Shown: positions 8,101 to 17,784, counted from the first letter of the stretch. The stretch: DNA of 59,547 nt from CAUJGP01 sp964612425 (GCA_964612425.1 CAZTDX010000014.1:1-59547); one strand, 5' to 3'. Notes: generated from the letters alone by a model not told the origin. Numbers and translations: made by a program.

Positions 8101-11013
8101 ATGCCCTTAAAAGATCTTAAGAAAGCAAAGAGTTTTATACCCAGACATATTGGACCACGAGACAGTGATATTCAATCGATGCTTAAAACTCTTTCCTGTA
8201 AAAGCCTCGATGAACTCACTCAGAATATTATCCCTAAATCCATTCTCACGAAACATGAGCTCTCTTTCAATCCGCAAGACGAACAAGAAACTCTTACAGA
8301 ACTAAAAACCATGATGTCCGAAAACAAGGTCTATCACTCAATGATCGGCATGGGCTTTCATGATACATTCACTCCCCCCGTCATCTTAAGAAACATTCTT
8401 GAAAACCCAGCTTGGTACACAGCCTACACACCTTACCAAGCGGAAATATCGCAAGGGCGAATGGAGGCGTTACTCAACTTTCAAACAATGGTGGCAGATC
8501 TCACGGGTATGGAAATCGCCAATGCGTCGCTTTTGGATGAAGGCACTGCTGCGGCAGAAGCTATGGTTATGTCCCATAATCTCAGTACAAAAAATAATTG
8601 CAATACGATTTTTGCCTCTCAAGAATGTCATCCTCATGTCCTTGAAGTTCTGCAAACTCGCGCTCAGGGACTGGGCCTCAAAGTGATTATTGGAAACGAA
8701 CTTGAATTCAACTTTAATGAAGATGTTTTTGCCCTCTTAGTCCAATATCCCCACTCTTCTGGCCCCATTCACAACTACACTAATCTAGCCAAAAAAGCTC
8801 ATGATCATGGAGCACTCGTGATTGCCAATGTGGATTTACTTGCTATGACTCTTTTAACTCCTCCTGGAGAATGGGGAGCTGACATCGTGACAGGCAACAG
8901 TCAACGCTTTGGTATTCCGTTGGGCTTTGGTGGCCCTCATGCTGCGTTTTTATCAACAAAGGATAAAAATAAACGCTTGATGCCTGGAAGACTCATTGGT
9001 GTTTCAATTGATGCAGATAAAAAGCCTGCATTGCGCTTAGCTCTTCAAACTCGTGAACAACACATTCGTCGAGAAAAGGCCACCAGCAATATTTGCACAG
9101 CCCAAGTGCTCCTTGCCAATATGGCTTCGATGTACGCTGTTTATCATGGACCGTCAGGTTTGAAAGAAATTGCTTATCGCATTCGCGCCTTAACGGCCAT
9201 CGCGCAAAAAGCTTTAACCAAACTCGGATTTACAACAACATCAACAACCTATTTTGATACGTTAAAAATCCCCGTTACAGATGAAGCCTTCAACGAAATC
9301 GTAATGTTGGCAGACGAACATCAAATTAATTTTAGAATCTATCATGATAAGCACAAGAACCAAAAAGCCCTCGGCCTATCGATTAATGAAACCACCACCC
9401 TCTCGCACATTGAAAAAGTCATTCGATGCTTTAACAGTAATAAACATGTTTCATTTGATGGTGCACCTTTAGATCACCTCGATATTATTTCTGATTCCGT
9501 TCCTAACGAACTAAAGAGAACAACCTCTTTTTTAACTCATTCCGTATTTAACTCTCATCATTCTGAAACTGAATTATTACGATATATCTATTCACTCCAA
9601 AATAAGGATCTTTCACTCACAACCTCCATGATTCCGCTCGGATCATGCACCATGAAGCTGAATGCCACCACCGAACTACTGCCTGTCTCTTGGAAAGAAG
9701 TGAATTCAATTCATCCTTTTGCTCCTCTCTCTCAAGCTAAGGGATACCTCCAACTAATTCAAAACCTGGAAAATAAGTTAGCTGAAATAACTGGTTTTGA
9801 TGGCGTGAGCTTACAACCCAACGCTGGCTCTCAAGGAGAATACGCAGGTCTATTGGTTATTCGTAAATATCATGAGAGTAAAAATGAAGGCCACCGTAAT
9901 ATTTGCTTAATTCCTAGCTCTGCTCACGGAACAAATCCTGCAAGTGCCGTCATGGCTGGGCTCAAGGTCGTTGTCGTTCAATGTGATTCACAAGGTAATG
10001 TGGATGTTCTCGACTTACAAAAGAAAGCCCAAGAGCACGCCTCTTCACTAGCGGCTTTAATGATTACCTACCCGTCAACCCACGGAGTGTTTGAAGAAAA
10101 TATTACTGAAATTTGTCAGATCATTCATAAATCAGGTGGACAGGTTTACATGGATGGCGCCAATCTCAACGCACTAGTTGGTCTCTGTCGCCCGGGCGAA
10201 TTTGGCCCCGACGTTGCCCACATGAATTTACATAAAACATTTGCCATTCCCCACGGAGGTGGCGGTCCTGGCGTAGGACCCATCGGTGTTAAATCCCACT
10301 TAAAACCCTTTCTACCACAAATGCGTTTAGTTCCAGAATCAGGACCCAACACAGGAACTAGCTCCACAACTTCAGCGCCTTGGGGCTCTGCAAGCATATT
10401 ACCTATCTCTTGGAGCTATATCACGATGATGGGCAATGAGGGACTAAAGAAATCAAGTTTAGTATCTATTTTAAGTGCCAACTATATCGCAAAAAAACTA
10501 GAGCCCTTTTACCCTGTTCTCTATAAGGGACGAAATGGTTTTGTGGCCCATGAATGCATTATTGATTTAAGGGATATTAAAAAGCAAAGTGGTATTGATG
10601 TCACTGATGTTGCGAAAAGGCTCATGGATTATGGCTTTCATGCTCCCACCATGTCGTGGCCAGTACCTGGAACACTTATGATTGAGCCCACTGAAAGTGA
10701 GTCCAAAGCAGAGATTGATCGCTTTATTGAAGCCATGATTTCCATAAAAAAAGAAATCGATAATGTGACTAACGGCACTTGGAAACTCACCGATAACCCA
10801 CTCGTGAATGCTCCTCACTCCATGGGTATGCTCACCAGTTCCACTTGGACTCACAGCTACACTCGAGAACAAGCTGCATTCCCTCTCTCGTGGATTAAGA
10901 CTAATAAATTTTGGCCTGCCGTAAGACGCGTGGACAATGTCTTTGGGGACAAAAATATTGTTTGCAGTTGTCCGCCGCTTGAAAGTTATACCGAGCAAGG
11001 TCTTTCTTTGTGA
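8101..11013 (+). CDS. gcvP: Glycine dehydrogenase (decarboxylating), P-protein
   Basis: The PLP-dependent P-protein of the glycine cleavage system; it decarboxylates glycine and passes the aminomethyl group to GcvH. At 970 residues it is the single-chain form with both halves. The N-terminus has the typical FIPRHIGPRDSDIQSML start. The PLP lysine is Lys712 in MNLHKTFAIPHGGGGPG, and the glycine-rich loop follows. The ATG is preceded by AGGAGAAG. gcvT and gcvH are not in this window, so they must lie elsewhere. The stop overlaps the GTG of the next gene by four bases, an unusual partnership with LPS and ribosome genes. I looked for a glycine riboswitch in the 220 bases upstream and saw none. 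Confidence 0.97.
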   Translation: MPLKDLKKAKSFIPRHIGPRDSDIQSMLKTLSCKSLDELTQNIIPKSILTKHELSFNPQDEQETLTELKTMMSENKVYHSMIGMGFHDTFTPPVILRNILENPAWYTAYTPYQAEISQGRMEALLNFQTMVADLTGMEIANASLLDEGTAAAEAMVMSHNLSTKNNCNTIFASQECHPHVLEVLQTRAQGLGLKVIIGNELEFNFNEDVFALLVQYPHSSGPIHNYTNLAKKAHDHGALVIANVDLLAMTLLTPPGEWGADIVTGNSQRFGIPLGFGGPHAAFLSTKDKNKRLMPGRLIGVSIDADKKPALRLALQTREQHIRREKATSNICTAQVLLANMASMYAVYHGPSGLKEIAYRIRALTAIAQKALTKLGFTTTSTTYFDTLKIPVTDEAFNEIVMLADEHQINFRIYHDKHKNQKALGLSINETTTLSHIEKVIRCFNSNKHVSFDGAPLDHLDIISDSVPNELKRTTSFLTHSVFNSHHSETELLRYIYSLQNKDLSLTTSMIPLGSCTMKLNATTELLPVSWKEVNSIHPFAPLSQAKGYLQLIQNLENKLAEITGFDGVSLQPNAGSQGEYAGLLVIRKYHESKNEGHRNICLIPSSAHGTNPASAVMAGLKVVVVQCDSQGNVDVLDLQKKAQEHASSLAALMITYPSTHGVFEENITEICQIIHKSGGQVYMDGANLNALVGLCRPGEFGPDVAHMNLHKTFAIPHGGGGPGVGPIGVKSHLKPFLPQMRLVPESGPNTGTSSTTSAPWGSASILPISWSYITMMGNEGLKKSSLVSILSANYIAKKLEPFYPVLYKGRNGFVAHECIIDLRDIKKQSGIDVTDVAKRLMDYGFHAPTMSWPVPGTLMIEPTESESKAEIDRFIEAMISIKKEIDNVTNGTWKLTDNPLVNAPHSMGMLTSSTWTHSYTREQAAFPLSWIKTNKFWPAVRRVDNVFGDKNIVCSCPPLESYTEQGLSL

Positions 11014-12011
11014 AAATTCTTTTCGTCAGAATGGATCGATTGGGAGATCTAGTTTGCACTCTCCCCGTCGATCAACATCCTGAGCTTCTTTCGTCAGAGG
11101 CCAACGTCGCTTGGCTGATCACACAAGGGTTAGAATCTGTTGTGGAATGTGCTTTTCCAAAAAGAAATTACCTTACTTCTGAAATAAAATTTTCCACAAA
11201 AAATTTAATAAATTTAATAAATAAATTGCGCCAGCAAAACTATTCTAAAGTCATTTTATTTTATGCTCCTTGGTGGATAGGACTTGCCTGTCTGCTCGCA
11301 AGAATCCCCCAACGATTCAGCCCCAGAAGTCGATGGTATCAATTAATTTTTTTTAATAAAACACTAAGGCAAAAACGCAGTCTTTCTGAGAAGCACGAAG
11401 CCAATTATAATTGGGATTTAGTTCACTGGGCTTTAACAGGCGATACCATTTGCACCACACTCCCTCCCTATTTAGATTTAAAAAGCCCGCAGTTATCCAC
11501 CATTCCTCTCCTCCCCCCAGAGTTTATTGTCATTCATCCTGGAATGGGCGGATCGGCCCTAAATTGGCCTTCACACTATTATTTTATTTTAGCTAAAAAA
11601 TTATCTGAAATGGGAAAGCGAATTATTATTACAGGAACAAAATCTGATGAGCCGTGGCTTAAAGATTTAGAAAAACCTCTCAAGTCTTTGCCAGGTCTTT
11701 CTTGGCTGGTAGGACAGTTAGATTTAAATGCACTCATCTATGTACTTTCCCGCAGCCAAGCTGTCATTGCACCATCGACAGGAGTTCTTCACTTAGCTGC
11801 AAGCACGGGAGTAAAAACCATAGGTATTTATAGTCCTATCCGTGTACAAACGCCTGTAAGATGGGGGCCCCGAGGGGAAAATGCAAGAGCCTACATGCCT
11901 AACGTAAAATGTCCAGCAACCAATAATTGTTTAGAGTCGGATTGCGATCTCTATCCCTGCCTTGAGCGCATTACTCCAGATCATCTCCTCAAAGATTTAG
12001 AGCCTCTGTGA
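11010..12011 (+). CDS. Glycosyltransferase family 9 (heptosyltransferase-like)
   Basis: A 333-residue cytosolic-face glycosyltransferase of the ADP-heptose:LPS heptosyltransferase family (WaaC/WaaF/WaaQ type), which builds the LPS core. The N-terminus (KILFVRMDRLGDLVCTLP) is the family's first Rossmann motif, and the donor-binding motif HPGMGGSALNWP and the STGVLHLAASTGVKTIGIYSP segment lie in the C-terminal domain. The GTG at 11010 overlaps the gcvP stop. The acceptor and exact sugar cannot be told from the sequence. Confidence 0.9.
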   Translation: MKILFVRMDRLGDLVCTLPVDQHPELLSSEANVAWLITQGLESVVECAFPKRNYLTSEIKFSTKNLINLINKLRQQNYSKVILFYAPWWIGLACLLARIPQRFSPRSRWYQLIFFNKTLRQKRSLSEKHEANYNWDLVHWALTGDTICTTLPPYLDLKSPQLSTIPLLPPEFIVIHPGMGGSALNWPSHYYFILAKKLSEMGKRIIITGTKSDEPWLKDLEKPLKSLPGLSWLVGQLDLNALIYVLSRSQAVIAPSTGVLHLAASTGVKTIGIYSPIRVQTPVRWGPRGENARAYMPNVKCPATNNCLESDCDLYPCLERITPDHLLKDLEPL

Positions 12012-13078
12012 AAAGCTACTCAATCCCCCCCAACTTAGAGCTCTGGATGGAAACTCAATTGCAGCATTTGGGAGTTTCACTTTCTGATTCATCTAAAATC
12101 GCCCAATCCATAAAAAAAATGGCCGACTTCTATATTGATAATCCGGAGTCCGAAACTCCTTGGAGCGAATCGTGGTGTCGCATTGCTCAACTAGCTTATT
12201 ACTTTCCACTGAATTACTTACGAAATCAGCGCGTCTTCGAAGAGCTTATTAAAGTCAATTTTTTTACAAAATCCATTCAATGGAATGAGTTTGGCGTAGG
12301 ACTAGGCCCAAGCATCGAATCCTACAACCAACTTAAAAAAAATGAATCCCTAACAACTTTACTTCCTGCAATTGAAAAAATTCATTTTTGGGAAAAACAC
12401 CCTTGGCTTCGTGAGACCACAGAATCTCGACTCCGAACTCACATTAAAAATCCTCCTCAATGGCTTACACAAACGCCTCGCGCGCTCTCCCATCAAAAGG
12501 AATTTCAAAACTTTCTTATTTTTTCATATTCTCTCACGGAGCTCACAACCATTCCTGACTGGATTTGGAGTGCTGATTCCATTTTAGTGATCGAACCTTC
12601 CACGAGAGAGGATGGTCGTCGCTTACTTCAGTTTCGTGCTGATGCCCTCACTCAAAATTTTCAAGTGCTTGCGCCCTGTACCCACTCTCAGGCTTGTCCA
12701 CTACTGACACATTCTAAAAAAGATTGGTGTCACGATCGAATATTTTTTAATCGCCCTCAGTGGATGCTTGACGTGGAAAAGCATTTGCCTTTTAAAAATT
12801 CCACCATAACTATGAGTTATTTAGCGCTTAAAAAGAAAATCCAACCTGAGACCCTCACCACAAATGCACCTGCTTCTTCTCTTTTTAGAGTGACTGGAGA
12901 TTATCTCGATGAAAAAGGGAAAACTCGTCAGTTGGTTTGCCGTGGTTCCGAGAGAGAGTTTTTAACGTTCATAAAAAAATCATCCCAAAGCCAAGAATAC
13001 GCTCGAGGAGATTTAATCACCCTCACCACTCCTTTAGAAAAAAAGGGCGACGAACTCCGATTACTCTCTATTCAATAA
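12008..13078 (+). CDS. Rsm22-like ribosome-associated methyltransferase-family protein
   Basis: A 356-residue protein related to Rsm22, the mitochondrial small-subunit assembly factor of the methyltransferase fold. The N-terminal part has the family's YFPLNYLRNQRVFEE and EFGVGLGPS elements. The diagnostic cysteine cluster is present near residue 230 (PCTHSQACPLL, then DWCHDRIFF) and in Rsm22 proteins holds a metal or Fe-S centre. The S-adenosylmethionine glycine loop is degenerate (GVGLGPS). The GTG at 12008 overlaps the preceding stop. It ends 11 bases inside the convergent DciA-like gene. I infer a role in small-subunit maturation from the family. Confidence 0.8.
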   Translation: MKSYSIPPNLELWMETQLQHLGVSLSDSSKIAQSIKKMADFYIDNPESETPWSESWCRIAQLAYYFPLNYLRNQRVFEELIKVNFFTKSIQWNEFGVGLGPSIESYNQLKKNESLTTLLPAIEKIHFWEKHPWLRETTESRLRTHIKNPPQWLTQTPRALSHQKEFQNFLIFSYSLTELTTIPDWIWSADSILVIEPSTREDGRRLLQFRADALTQNFQVLAPCTHSQACPLLTHSKKDWCHDRIFFNRPQWMLDVEKHLPFKNSTITMSYLALKKKIQPETLTTNAPASSLFRVTGDYLDEKGKTRQLVCRGSEREFLTFIKKSSQSQEYARGDLITLTTPLEKKGDELRLLSIQ

Positions 13079-13487
13079 TTTTATCTGAATCACCTTTAAT
13101 AATATTATCAATAAACTTTTGCCACTCAGGATCGGCCGCATTGGGAACGTCCTTACGATCGAGGGTTAATTGAATTCTTTTAACAAAGTGTTTACCTAAA
13201 TGAGTATTAACTTTTTCTTGTAGAGATTCTCGTAAAAATAAAAGGTGATGCATCCAGGTCGAATTCTTTACCCAAATATATAAGACTCCTTTGTCATAAC
13301 TTACTGGCAAGCAATTTTGGGCCATACTTGGGCCAACATATTGCTGCCAAGAGTACCAAATTTTCCATCTTATAAATTGCTCTGAAAGCGGACTTTCCTT
13401 CCCTTCAAAAAGTTTTTGAATAATAGAGGAGCCACTATTAAGCTTCCCCCCTGAGCGTTTTCTTTTTTTATAGTCAAATTCCGTCAT
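13068..13487 (-). CDS. DUF721/DciA-like protein
   Basis: A 139-residue protein with the DUF721 domain at about residues 25-115: WQQYVGPSMAQNC, then the strand-forming GVLYIWVKNSTWMHHLLFLRE that is the family hallmark. In bacteria without DnaC/DnaI, DciA of this family helps load the replicative helicase DnaB; that role is inferred. The N-terminus is basic and low in complexity, and the C-terminus is charged. The gene overlaps the end of the convergent Rsm22-like gene by 11 bases, so the two mRNAs are complementary there. It appears monocistronic. Confidence 0.75.
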   Translation of the reverse strand: MTEFDYKKRKRSGGKLNSGSSIIQKLFEGKESPLSEQFIRWKIWYSWQQYVGPSMAQNCLPVSYDKGVLYIWVKNSTWMHHLLFLRESLQEKVNTHLGKHFVKRIQLTLDRKDVPNAADPEWQKFIDNIIKGDSDKIIE

Positions 13488-13704
13488 GGATTAGGCTTAT
13501 CGTATAATACCAGATGAGTAAAATTTAAATTTTTTGATTTGATACGTCTTAAAAGATTCTTAAAATGAGACACTCACTTTGAGATTCATCTTCAATTTTA
13601 ATGGTACTTTACATAAAAATTTTATGATTTCTATTGGGATTCAGCATTTTATTTCCGATAAATAATAGGCAATTTCTGTTGTAGTTTAATAAGGAGGCAA
13701 TCCC

Positions 13705-14163
13705 TTGAAATCAAGCGAACAAAATAAAAACTCAAGATCCATTTTCCGATTTTTATTGTTTCCAAAAAAGCAGATCAAATACGCATTATTTCATTTCTTA
13801 CTTATTTGTATTTCAGTTTCGATTGTCAATTTCTACTCATACGCAAAATACAAAGAGCTCGCCCAAATTAGTCAAAACAATACCACCAATTTACTACTTA
13901 CTGAATATGTCTACTCTATCATCGCAACGACTTTATTCACCATGATAGCTATGGGAGTCCTTACATTTTTATTAGTGATCGCTTTTCTGCATCGATTTGT
14001 CGGACCCATTTTACCAATATTAAAACATCTTGATGCTATTCTCGTTGGAAACTATAAACACAAAACTCAATCTCGCCCCGGAGACGAACTCAATGAAGTG
14101 GTTGAAAAGCTAAATTCAATTTCACAAAACTTAGAAGACAATAATAAAACTAAAGCGAGTTAA
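13705..14163 (+). CDS. Two-helix membrane protein with HAMP domain
   Basis: A 152-residue inner-membrane protein: transmembrane helices at about residues 26-46 and 68-93, joined by a short periplasmic loop, then a cytoplasmic HAMP-like region (HRFVGPILPILKHLDAIL, then the RPGDELNEVVEKLN coil) that ends the chain. No kinase or methyl-accepting output domain follows. The start is TTG at 13705, six bases after a strong AAGGAGG. Such stand-alone HAMP proteins are of unknown function; it might pair with a partner kinase or chemoreceptor. It converges on the lipoprotein gene that follows. Confidence 0.75.
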   Translation: MKSSEQNKNSRSIFRFLLFPKKQIKYALFHFLLICISVSIVNFYSYAKYKELAQISQNNTTNLLLTEYVYSIIATTLFTMIAMGVLTFLLVIAFLHRFVGPILPILKHLDAILVGNYKHKTQSRPGDELNEVVEKLNSISQNLEDNNKTKAS

Positions 14164-14187
14164 AACCAGCCAAGGTTTAAAAATTCT

Positions 14188-14835
14188 CTATTTTAAACGG
14201 TATCTTTTAAAGCCTTCAGGTACTTGAATCGCCCAAGTATTCTCTGCCCAATTTGATTTCAATTTATAGTTTTTCATCTGCACTTGCACTTCAAATTTGG
14301 AACTAGATAAGGATATTCTTTTTGTACTTTTTCCGTCTCTTTCCCACTGAATTTTAACACCCTCAGGAGTCGTACAAGAAACAATCAAACCATTATCGGC
14401 TTGGCAATTCCACTTTGGATAGGACTCCTCAAAAAATACTGCTGATAATAATTCGGGACTAATCTTCACATTCAATGCCGGATACAATGACTGTTCTGAA
14501 ATCGATCCATGGTAATATTTTTTTTGCTTAGGCAAAACATATTCCACATCTTGATTCCTAATAATGATTGAAGCCAACGCAATTCCTAAGCTCGATGAAA
14601 CTTCCATACGAATGGTATTTGGTTTTAAACCGATGACATCTAATCCAACAACGTTGGCTTCGCCAGACTCTAAACTTTTAATCATCGCTTTAGCTTCCCA
14701 CTGCCCAGCTACTGTATCTGTAACTCCCCCAGGAACGCCTTCTGTTTCTATTTTGGACTTAGAGGCACATCCCCAAAAAAGCACAGTTAAATGAAATAAA
14801 AAAATTGTTTTTAAAATAAAAATCATCATTTTCAT
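14188..14835 (-). CDS. Putative outer-membrane lipoprotein, LolB-like size and layout
   Basis: A 215-residue exported protein. A hydrophobic N-terminus ends at Cys23 (LFWGC-ASK), a slightly imperfect lipobox. The mature part is predicted mainly beta, with alternating hydrophobic strands such as IRMEVSSSLGIALASIIIR and WAIQVPEGFKRYRL, reminiscent of the LolB/LppX-like half barrel. The start has GAGAG upstream. It lies 62 bases after the TPR lipoprotein gene in the same direction, so the two probably form an operon; in other Proteobacteria lolB-like genes can follow TPR lipoprotein genes. The LolB link is suggestive only. Confidence 0.6.
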   Translation of the reverse strand: MKMMIFILKTIFLFHLTVLFWGCASKSKIETEGVPGGVTDTVAGQWEAKAMIKSLESGEANVVGLDVIGLKPNTIRMEVSSSLGIALASIIIRNQDVEYVLPKQKKYYHGSISEQSLYPALNVKISPELLSAVFFEESYPKWNCQADNGLIVSCTTPEGVKIQWERDGKSTKRISLSSSKFEVQVQMKNYKLKSNWAENTWAIQVPEGFKRYRLK

Positions 14836-14897
14836 AATGATTTACTCTCATAGAAATTCAATTTTATGGCAAGAGATAATCACAATATCATTAATAT

Positions 14898-16799
14898 TCA
14901 GTAGGGCGGTCTGTTTTGATCTTCTTTTTTAATGCCATCATAAACTGAAGCCGGGAGGCGCTGATCCCCTCCAGAATTAGTGTCAATGACTGTAAGCTTT
15001 TGCTCAATCATTTTTTGTTTACTTTTATCGGATTCATTTTGCATTGCTCGCTGATACATTTCTTTAGCTTTTTCAGGGAGCTGGTGGTTTATGTATGCGT
15101 CTCCTAGGTGATCTGCAATTACACTCTCATTGGGCTGATGATTAAATGCTGCTTCCAACCAAGGAATGGCTTCTTTAACTCTTCCCTGCTTAAATAAGAC
15201 CCACCCCAACGTATCCATAATAAATGGGTCTTCAGGTGAAAGTTGATGGGCCTTGCGAGCCAAAGTCTCTGCTTGCCCTAAATTAAGTGATTCTTCTGCA
15301 TAGGAATAAGCTAAATAGTTAATGGCTTGAGTATGCTTAGGATCAATCTCAATGACTTTTTTCATAATTTTAAGCATCTCATCCTTCATACCCATCTTAT
15401 CTTTTATTGTACCAAGGTAGAATAAAATCTGAGGTTGATTAGGAAATCGCTCAAGGCCTTTTGCAATTCGAGACTCCGCACTCGCAGAATCACCCAAACT
15501 ATCCATAATAACAGCATATAAAATGTACATCTGTGGATTTTCTGGTTTGGTATCGAGTGCTTTTTCTAAAGTATTTTTTGCAGCACTTAGTTGATTTTGA
15601 TGCCGAAGTATCGAGGCCGCATGAATAATACTCTCACTATAAAAATTACTATCGACAGGAACCTGTTGATAGTAGGACAAAGCCTTTTCTTCCTCTTTCA
15701 TTTCCTCATAGAGAGCGGCCAAGTAAAATCGAACCTTATCAGATTCTGGAGCGAGGGTTAAAGTTTCTTCAAACTTTTTCACTGCTAATGGATATTTTTT
15801 TTGCTCTACATAAATGAGTGCAATTTTTACTTTAACATTGAGCTGATCCTCACCAAGCTCCTCTAATAATAGCAATTGCTCCATGGCTCTTTCGTATTCT
15901 TGTCGCCCCAAAAAGATTTGAGCTAGGGCCTCTGCTAAGTTAGCGTGAGGTCCATTTTCTCGCTGAAATTTAACGTACAGCTCAATGGCTTTTTCTTTTT
16001 TGCCTTGAGTTTCATATAAATTACCTAACGCCAATGCGGCATCATAAAAATCAGGCTTTTTTTCAAGTGACTTTTTAAAAGCCGACTCTGACTCTCTCCA
16101 TTTTTTTAGTTCTTGATAAACTCGACCTGTGTAGTATTCAACAATGTATCGATTCGCGTAGTCTTCATCGTTGGCTAGTTTTGCAAAATAATTCAAAGCT
16201 TTATTATATTGCTTTTTCTCAGCATAGACGACTCCTAAATAGAGCGGAGCTTCTGAATTATTGGAGTCTATGGCAATTACTTTTTCATATTCTTTAATAG
16301 CCCCATCGTATGCTTTCAGTGAAGAATACAGGCCTGCCAAAAGCAAATGAACATCCACTCTTTTATCATCGATTTTTAATGCATCTTCACAATGTGTGAT
16401 CGCCTCAGAAACCATACCAGCCTTAAGAGTTTCAATAGCCAATCTTAAGTGAACCGTCGCTGAATTCGGATCATAAACAAGAACAGTTTTATAAGCTTCA
16501 ATGGCTTTACGAGAGTTTCCTTCCAGAGCTAAAGATTCACCTACTGTAAAATAATAATCGGCATTAAGTCGAGTGTTAACCGGTTGATTGGAATCATTTT
16601 GCAATTCACTCTCTAAACTGGGAGGGTTGAACTTAATGGGCGCTTTATTTAAATCATTCATTGCTGATTCGTGGTAGGTTGCAGTCCCCTCTCCACTATT
16701 TTTATTTATTCCAGCACAACTCGCTAAAAAAACTCCTAAACAAAGAGTGCTTACCTTTATTAAAGCCGCTTTAGATATTGATTTTTTCATATTTAGCAT
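14898..16799 (-). CDS. TPR-repeat lipoprotein
   Basis: A 633-residue protein with a lipoprotein signal (lipobox FLASC, cysteine near residue 29) followed by about fourteen tetratricopeptide repeats from residue 75 to near 600. Typical repeats read AYKTVLVYDPNSATVHLRLA and ALALGNLYETQGKKEKAIEL. This arrangement resembles outer-membrane lipoproteins that organise secretion, pili or envelope complexes. The ATG at 16799 has GAGAAG six bases upstream and is preferred over 16838 or 16790. It is followed by the LolB-like lipoprotein gene. TPR proteins bind partners rather than catalyse; no partner can be named here. Confidence 0.85.
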   Translation of the reverse strand: MLNMKKSISKAALIKVSTLCLGVFLASCAGINKNSGEGTATYHESAMNDLNKAPIKFNPPSLESELQNDSNQPVNTRLNADYYFTVGESLALEGNSRKAIEAYKTVLVYDPNSATVHLRLAIETLKAGMVSEAITHCEDALKIDDKRVDVHLLLAGLYSSLKAYDGAIKEYEKVIAIDSNNSEAPLYLGVVYAEKKQYNKALNYFAKLANDEDYANRYIVEYYTGRVYQELKKWRESESAFKKSLEKKPDFYDAALALGNLYETQGKKEKAIELYVKFQRENGPHANLAEALAQIFLGRQEYERAMEQLLLLEELGEDQLNVKVKIALIYVEQKKYPLAVKKFEETLTLAPESDKVRFYLAALYEEMKEEEKALSYYQQVPVDSNFYSESIIHAASILRHQNQLSAAKNTLEKALDTKPENPQMYILYAVIMDSLGDSASAESRIAKGLERFPNQPQILFYLGTIKDKMGMKDEMLKIMKKVIEIDPKHTQAINYLAYSYAEESLNLGQAETLARKAHQLSPEDPFIMDTLGWVLFKQGRVKEAIPWLEAAFNHQPNESVIADHLGDAYINHQLPEKAKEMYQRAMQNESDKSKQKMIEQKLTVIDTNSGGDQRLPASVYDGIKKEDQNRPPY

Positions 16800-16880
16800 G
16801 CTTGACTTCTCGGCATGCAAAGTATTTATCTTAAACAAATTATTTATTAATAATTTATCATGAATTGAATTTGGACCATT

Positions 16881-17369
16881 TCATCTCATTTTGAGATCAA
16901 GAATTAAGCCAATATCATCACCCTTAAACGAGAACTCAGAAATTTTTAGACTTTCGTTTTGGCCATTCGGTCCAGAGGACCAGACATAGAGAGATTCCGT
17001 TTTTTTATTTATTTTGAAATAATAAGGATTGCCCCAAAGATCTTTACTAATAACTCCTTGAAAAATATCTTTATCTTCCCTGACAGGTGTTGAAGCGAGC
17101 CCCCTCCCTACATCCTGTTCATTTTTAGTTTTTCTATCTTGAAAGCCAATGGAGTCTTCATTACGATTATCGCGACCTCTTTCATCCATATATATTTGCC
17201 AAACTGAATACCCTAAAACTTTTAATTTCCATAGTGTTTTATGAGTTAATGTTAGTGGGTCTGGTAAATAAAATAAATATACAAATACACCAACTATGAG
17301 GGCGAGACTTGCTAGGACTTGTGTGGTTTCAAATGAATTATTTTTTATTTCCTCTTTTTTCTGACCCAC
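16881..17369 (-). CDS. Membrane-anchored protein with GspG-like C-terminus
   Basis: A 162-residue protein with one transmembrane helix at about residues 20-38. The C-terminal part (KDLWGNPYYFKINKKTESLY, then VWSSGPNGQNES) closely follows the major pseudopilin GspG C-terminal pattern 'D-WG-PY ... S-G-DG'. The prepilin peptidase motif (G-FTLIE) is absent; instead a charged N-terminus precedes an ordinary anchor. So it is not a normal pseudopilin. The GTG at 17369 lies five bases after GAGG; a GTG at 17375 is the alternative. It is upstream of the TPR lipoprotein in the same direction (about 80 bases). A role in a secretion or pilus-like assembly is possible but only inferred. Confidence 0.6.
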   Translation of the reverse strand: MGQKKEEIKNNSFETTQVLASLALIVGVFVYLFYLPDPLTLTHKTLWKLKVLGYSVWQIYMDERGRDNRNEDSIGFQDRKTKNEQDVGRGLASTPVREDKDIFQGVISKDLWGNPYYFKINKKTESLYVWSSGPNGQNESLKISEFSFKGDDIGLILDLKMR

Positions 17370-17588
17370 ATCCACCTCAATGAATTTCGCTTTTCTTCTT
17401 TTTCGGCATTTTAAAACTAAACTTTAGACTATAAGCCCCATATTGGTTTTGTCTAATTTTCAAGCATTAAAATCTCAACCTATTGATATTAAAAAGAAAT
17501 ATTTACTAAACTTTAGGCTCATTTTTGGTGGTTTATTTACTTTTAAAGATATTAAAATGAACTTTTTAATGGCTCGTAATTCTTTATT

Positions 17589-17616
17589 TAACTAAGTTAT
17601 ATTAATCACTTAGTTA
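17589..17616. promoter_or_regulatory. Inverted repeat, candidate operator
   Basis: TAACTAAGT and ACTTAGTTA form perfect 9-bp arms around a 10-base AT spacer, ten bases before the short lipoprotein-like frame. Arm size and spacing fit a dimeric regulator site. No T-run follows, so it is not an ordinary terminator. Confidence 0.35.
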
Positions 17617-17625
17617 GATCTAATA

Positions 17626-17784
17626 ATGGCCAAACACGACGAAGGCCAACGCGAGGCATTGTTAAGTTTCTTTTTGCTATTATTGACAAGCTGTGGCGGC
17701 AAAGGTAGGTTTCGACGGCAAAGATGGCTCAAAGGCCCCATGGGAGTGGTTTTTCAGGGAATTTTGAGCAGTAAGAGTGGTTAA
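17626..17784 (+). pseudogene. Possible decayed small collagen-like lipoprotein gene
   Basis: A 52-codon frame with a lipoprotein-like N-terminal half (hydrophobic run, then LLTSC-GGK). After this the frame becomes unlike any protein, whereas the next frame reads GFDGKDGSK, a Gly-x-y collagen-like stretch; the first frame resumes with GPMG. A one-base insertion followed by a one-base deletion would explain this. There is no good ribosome site. It could also be chance, so I rate it low. Confidence 0.3.

Noticed and set aside
7877..8110. A 77-codon frame between doxX-like and gcvP
   Set aside because: No ribosome site, low-complexity composition, and it overlaps the gcvP start in a different frame; it looks like chance.
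8399..10998. Several 60-140 codon frames within gcvP on both strands
   Set aside because: All are inside the conserved GcvP gene without start signals or protein-like composition.
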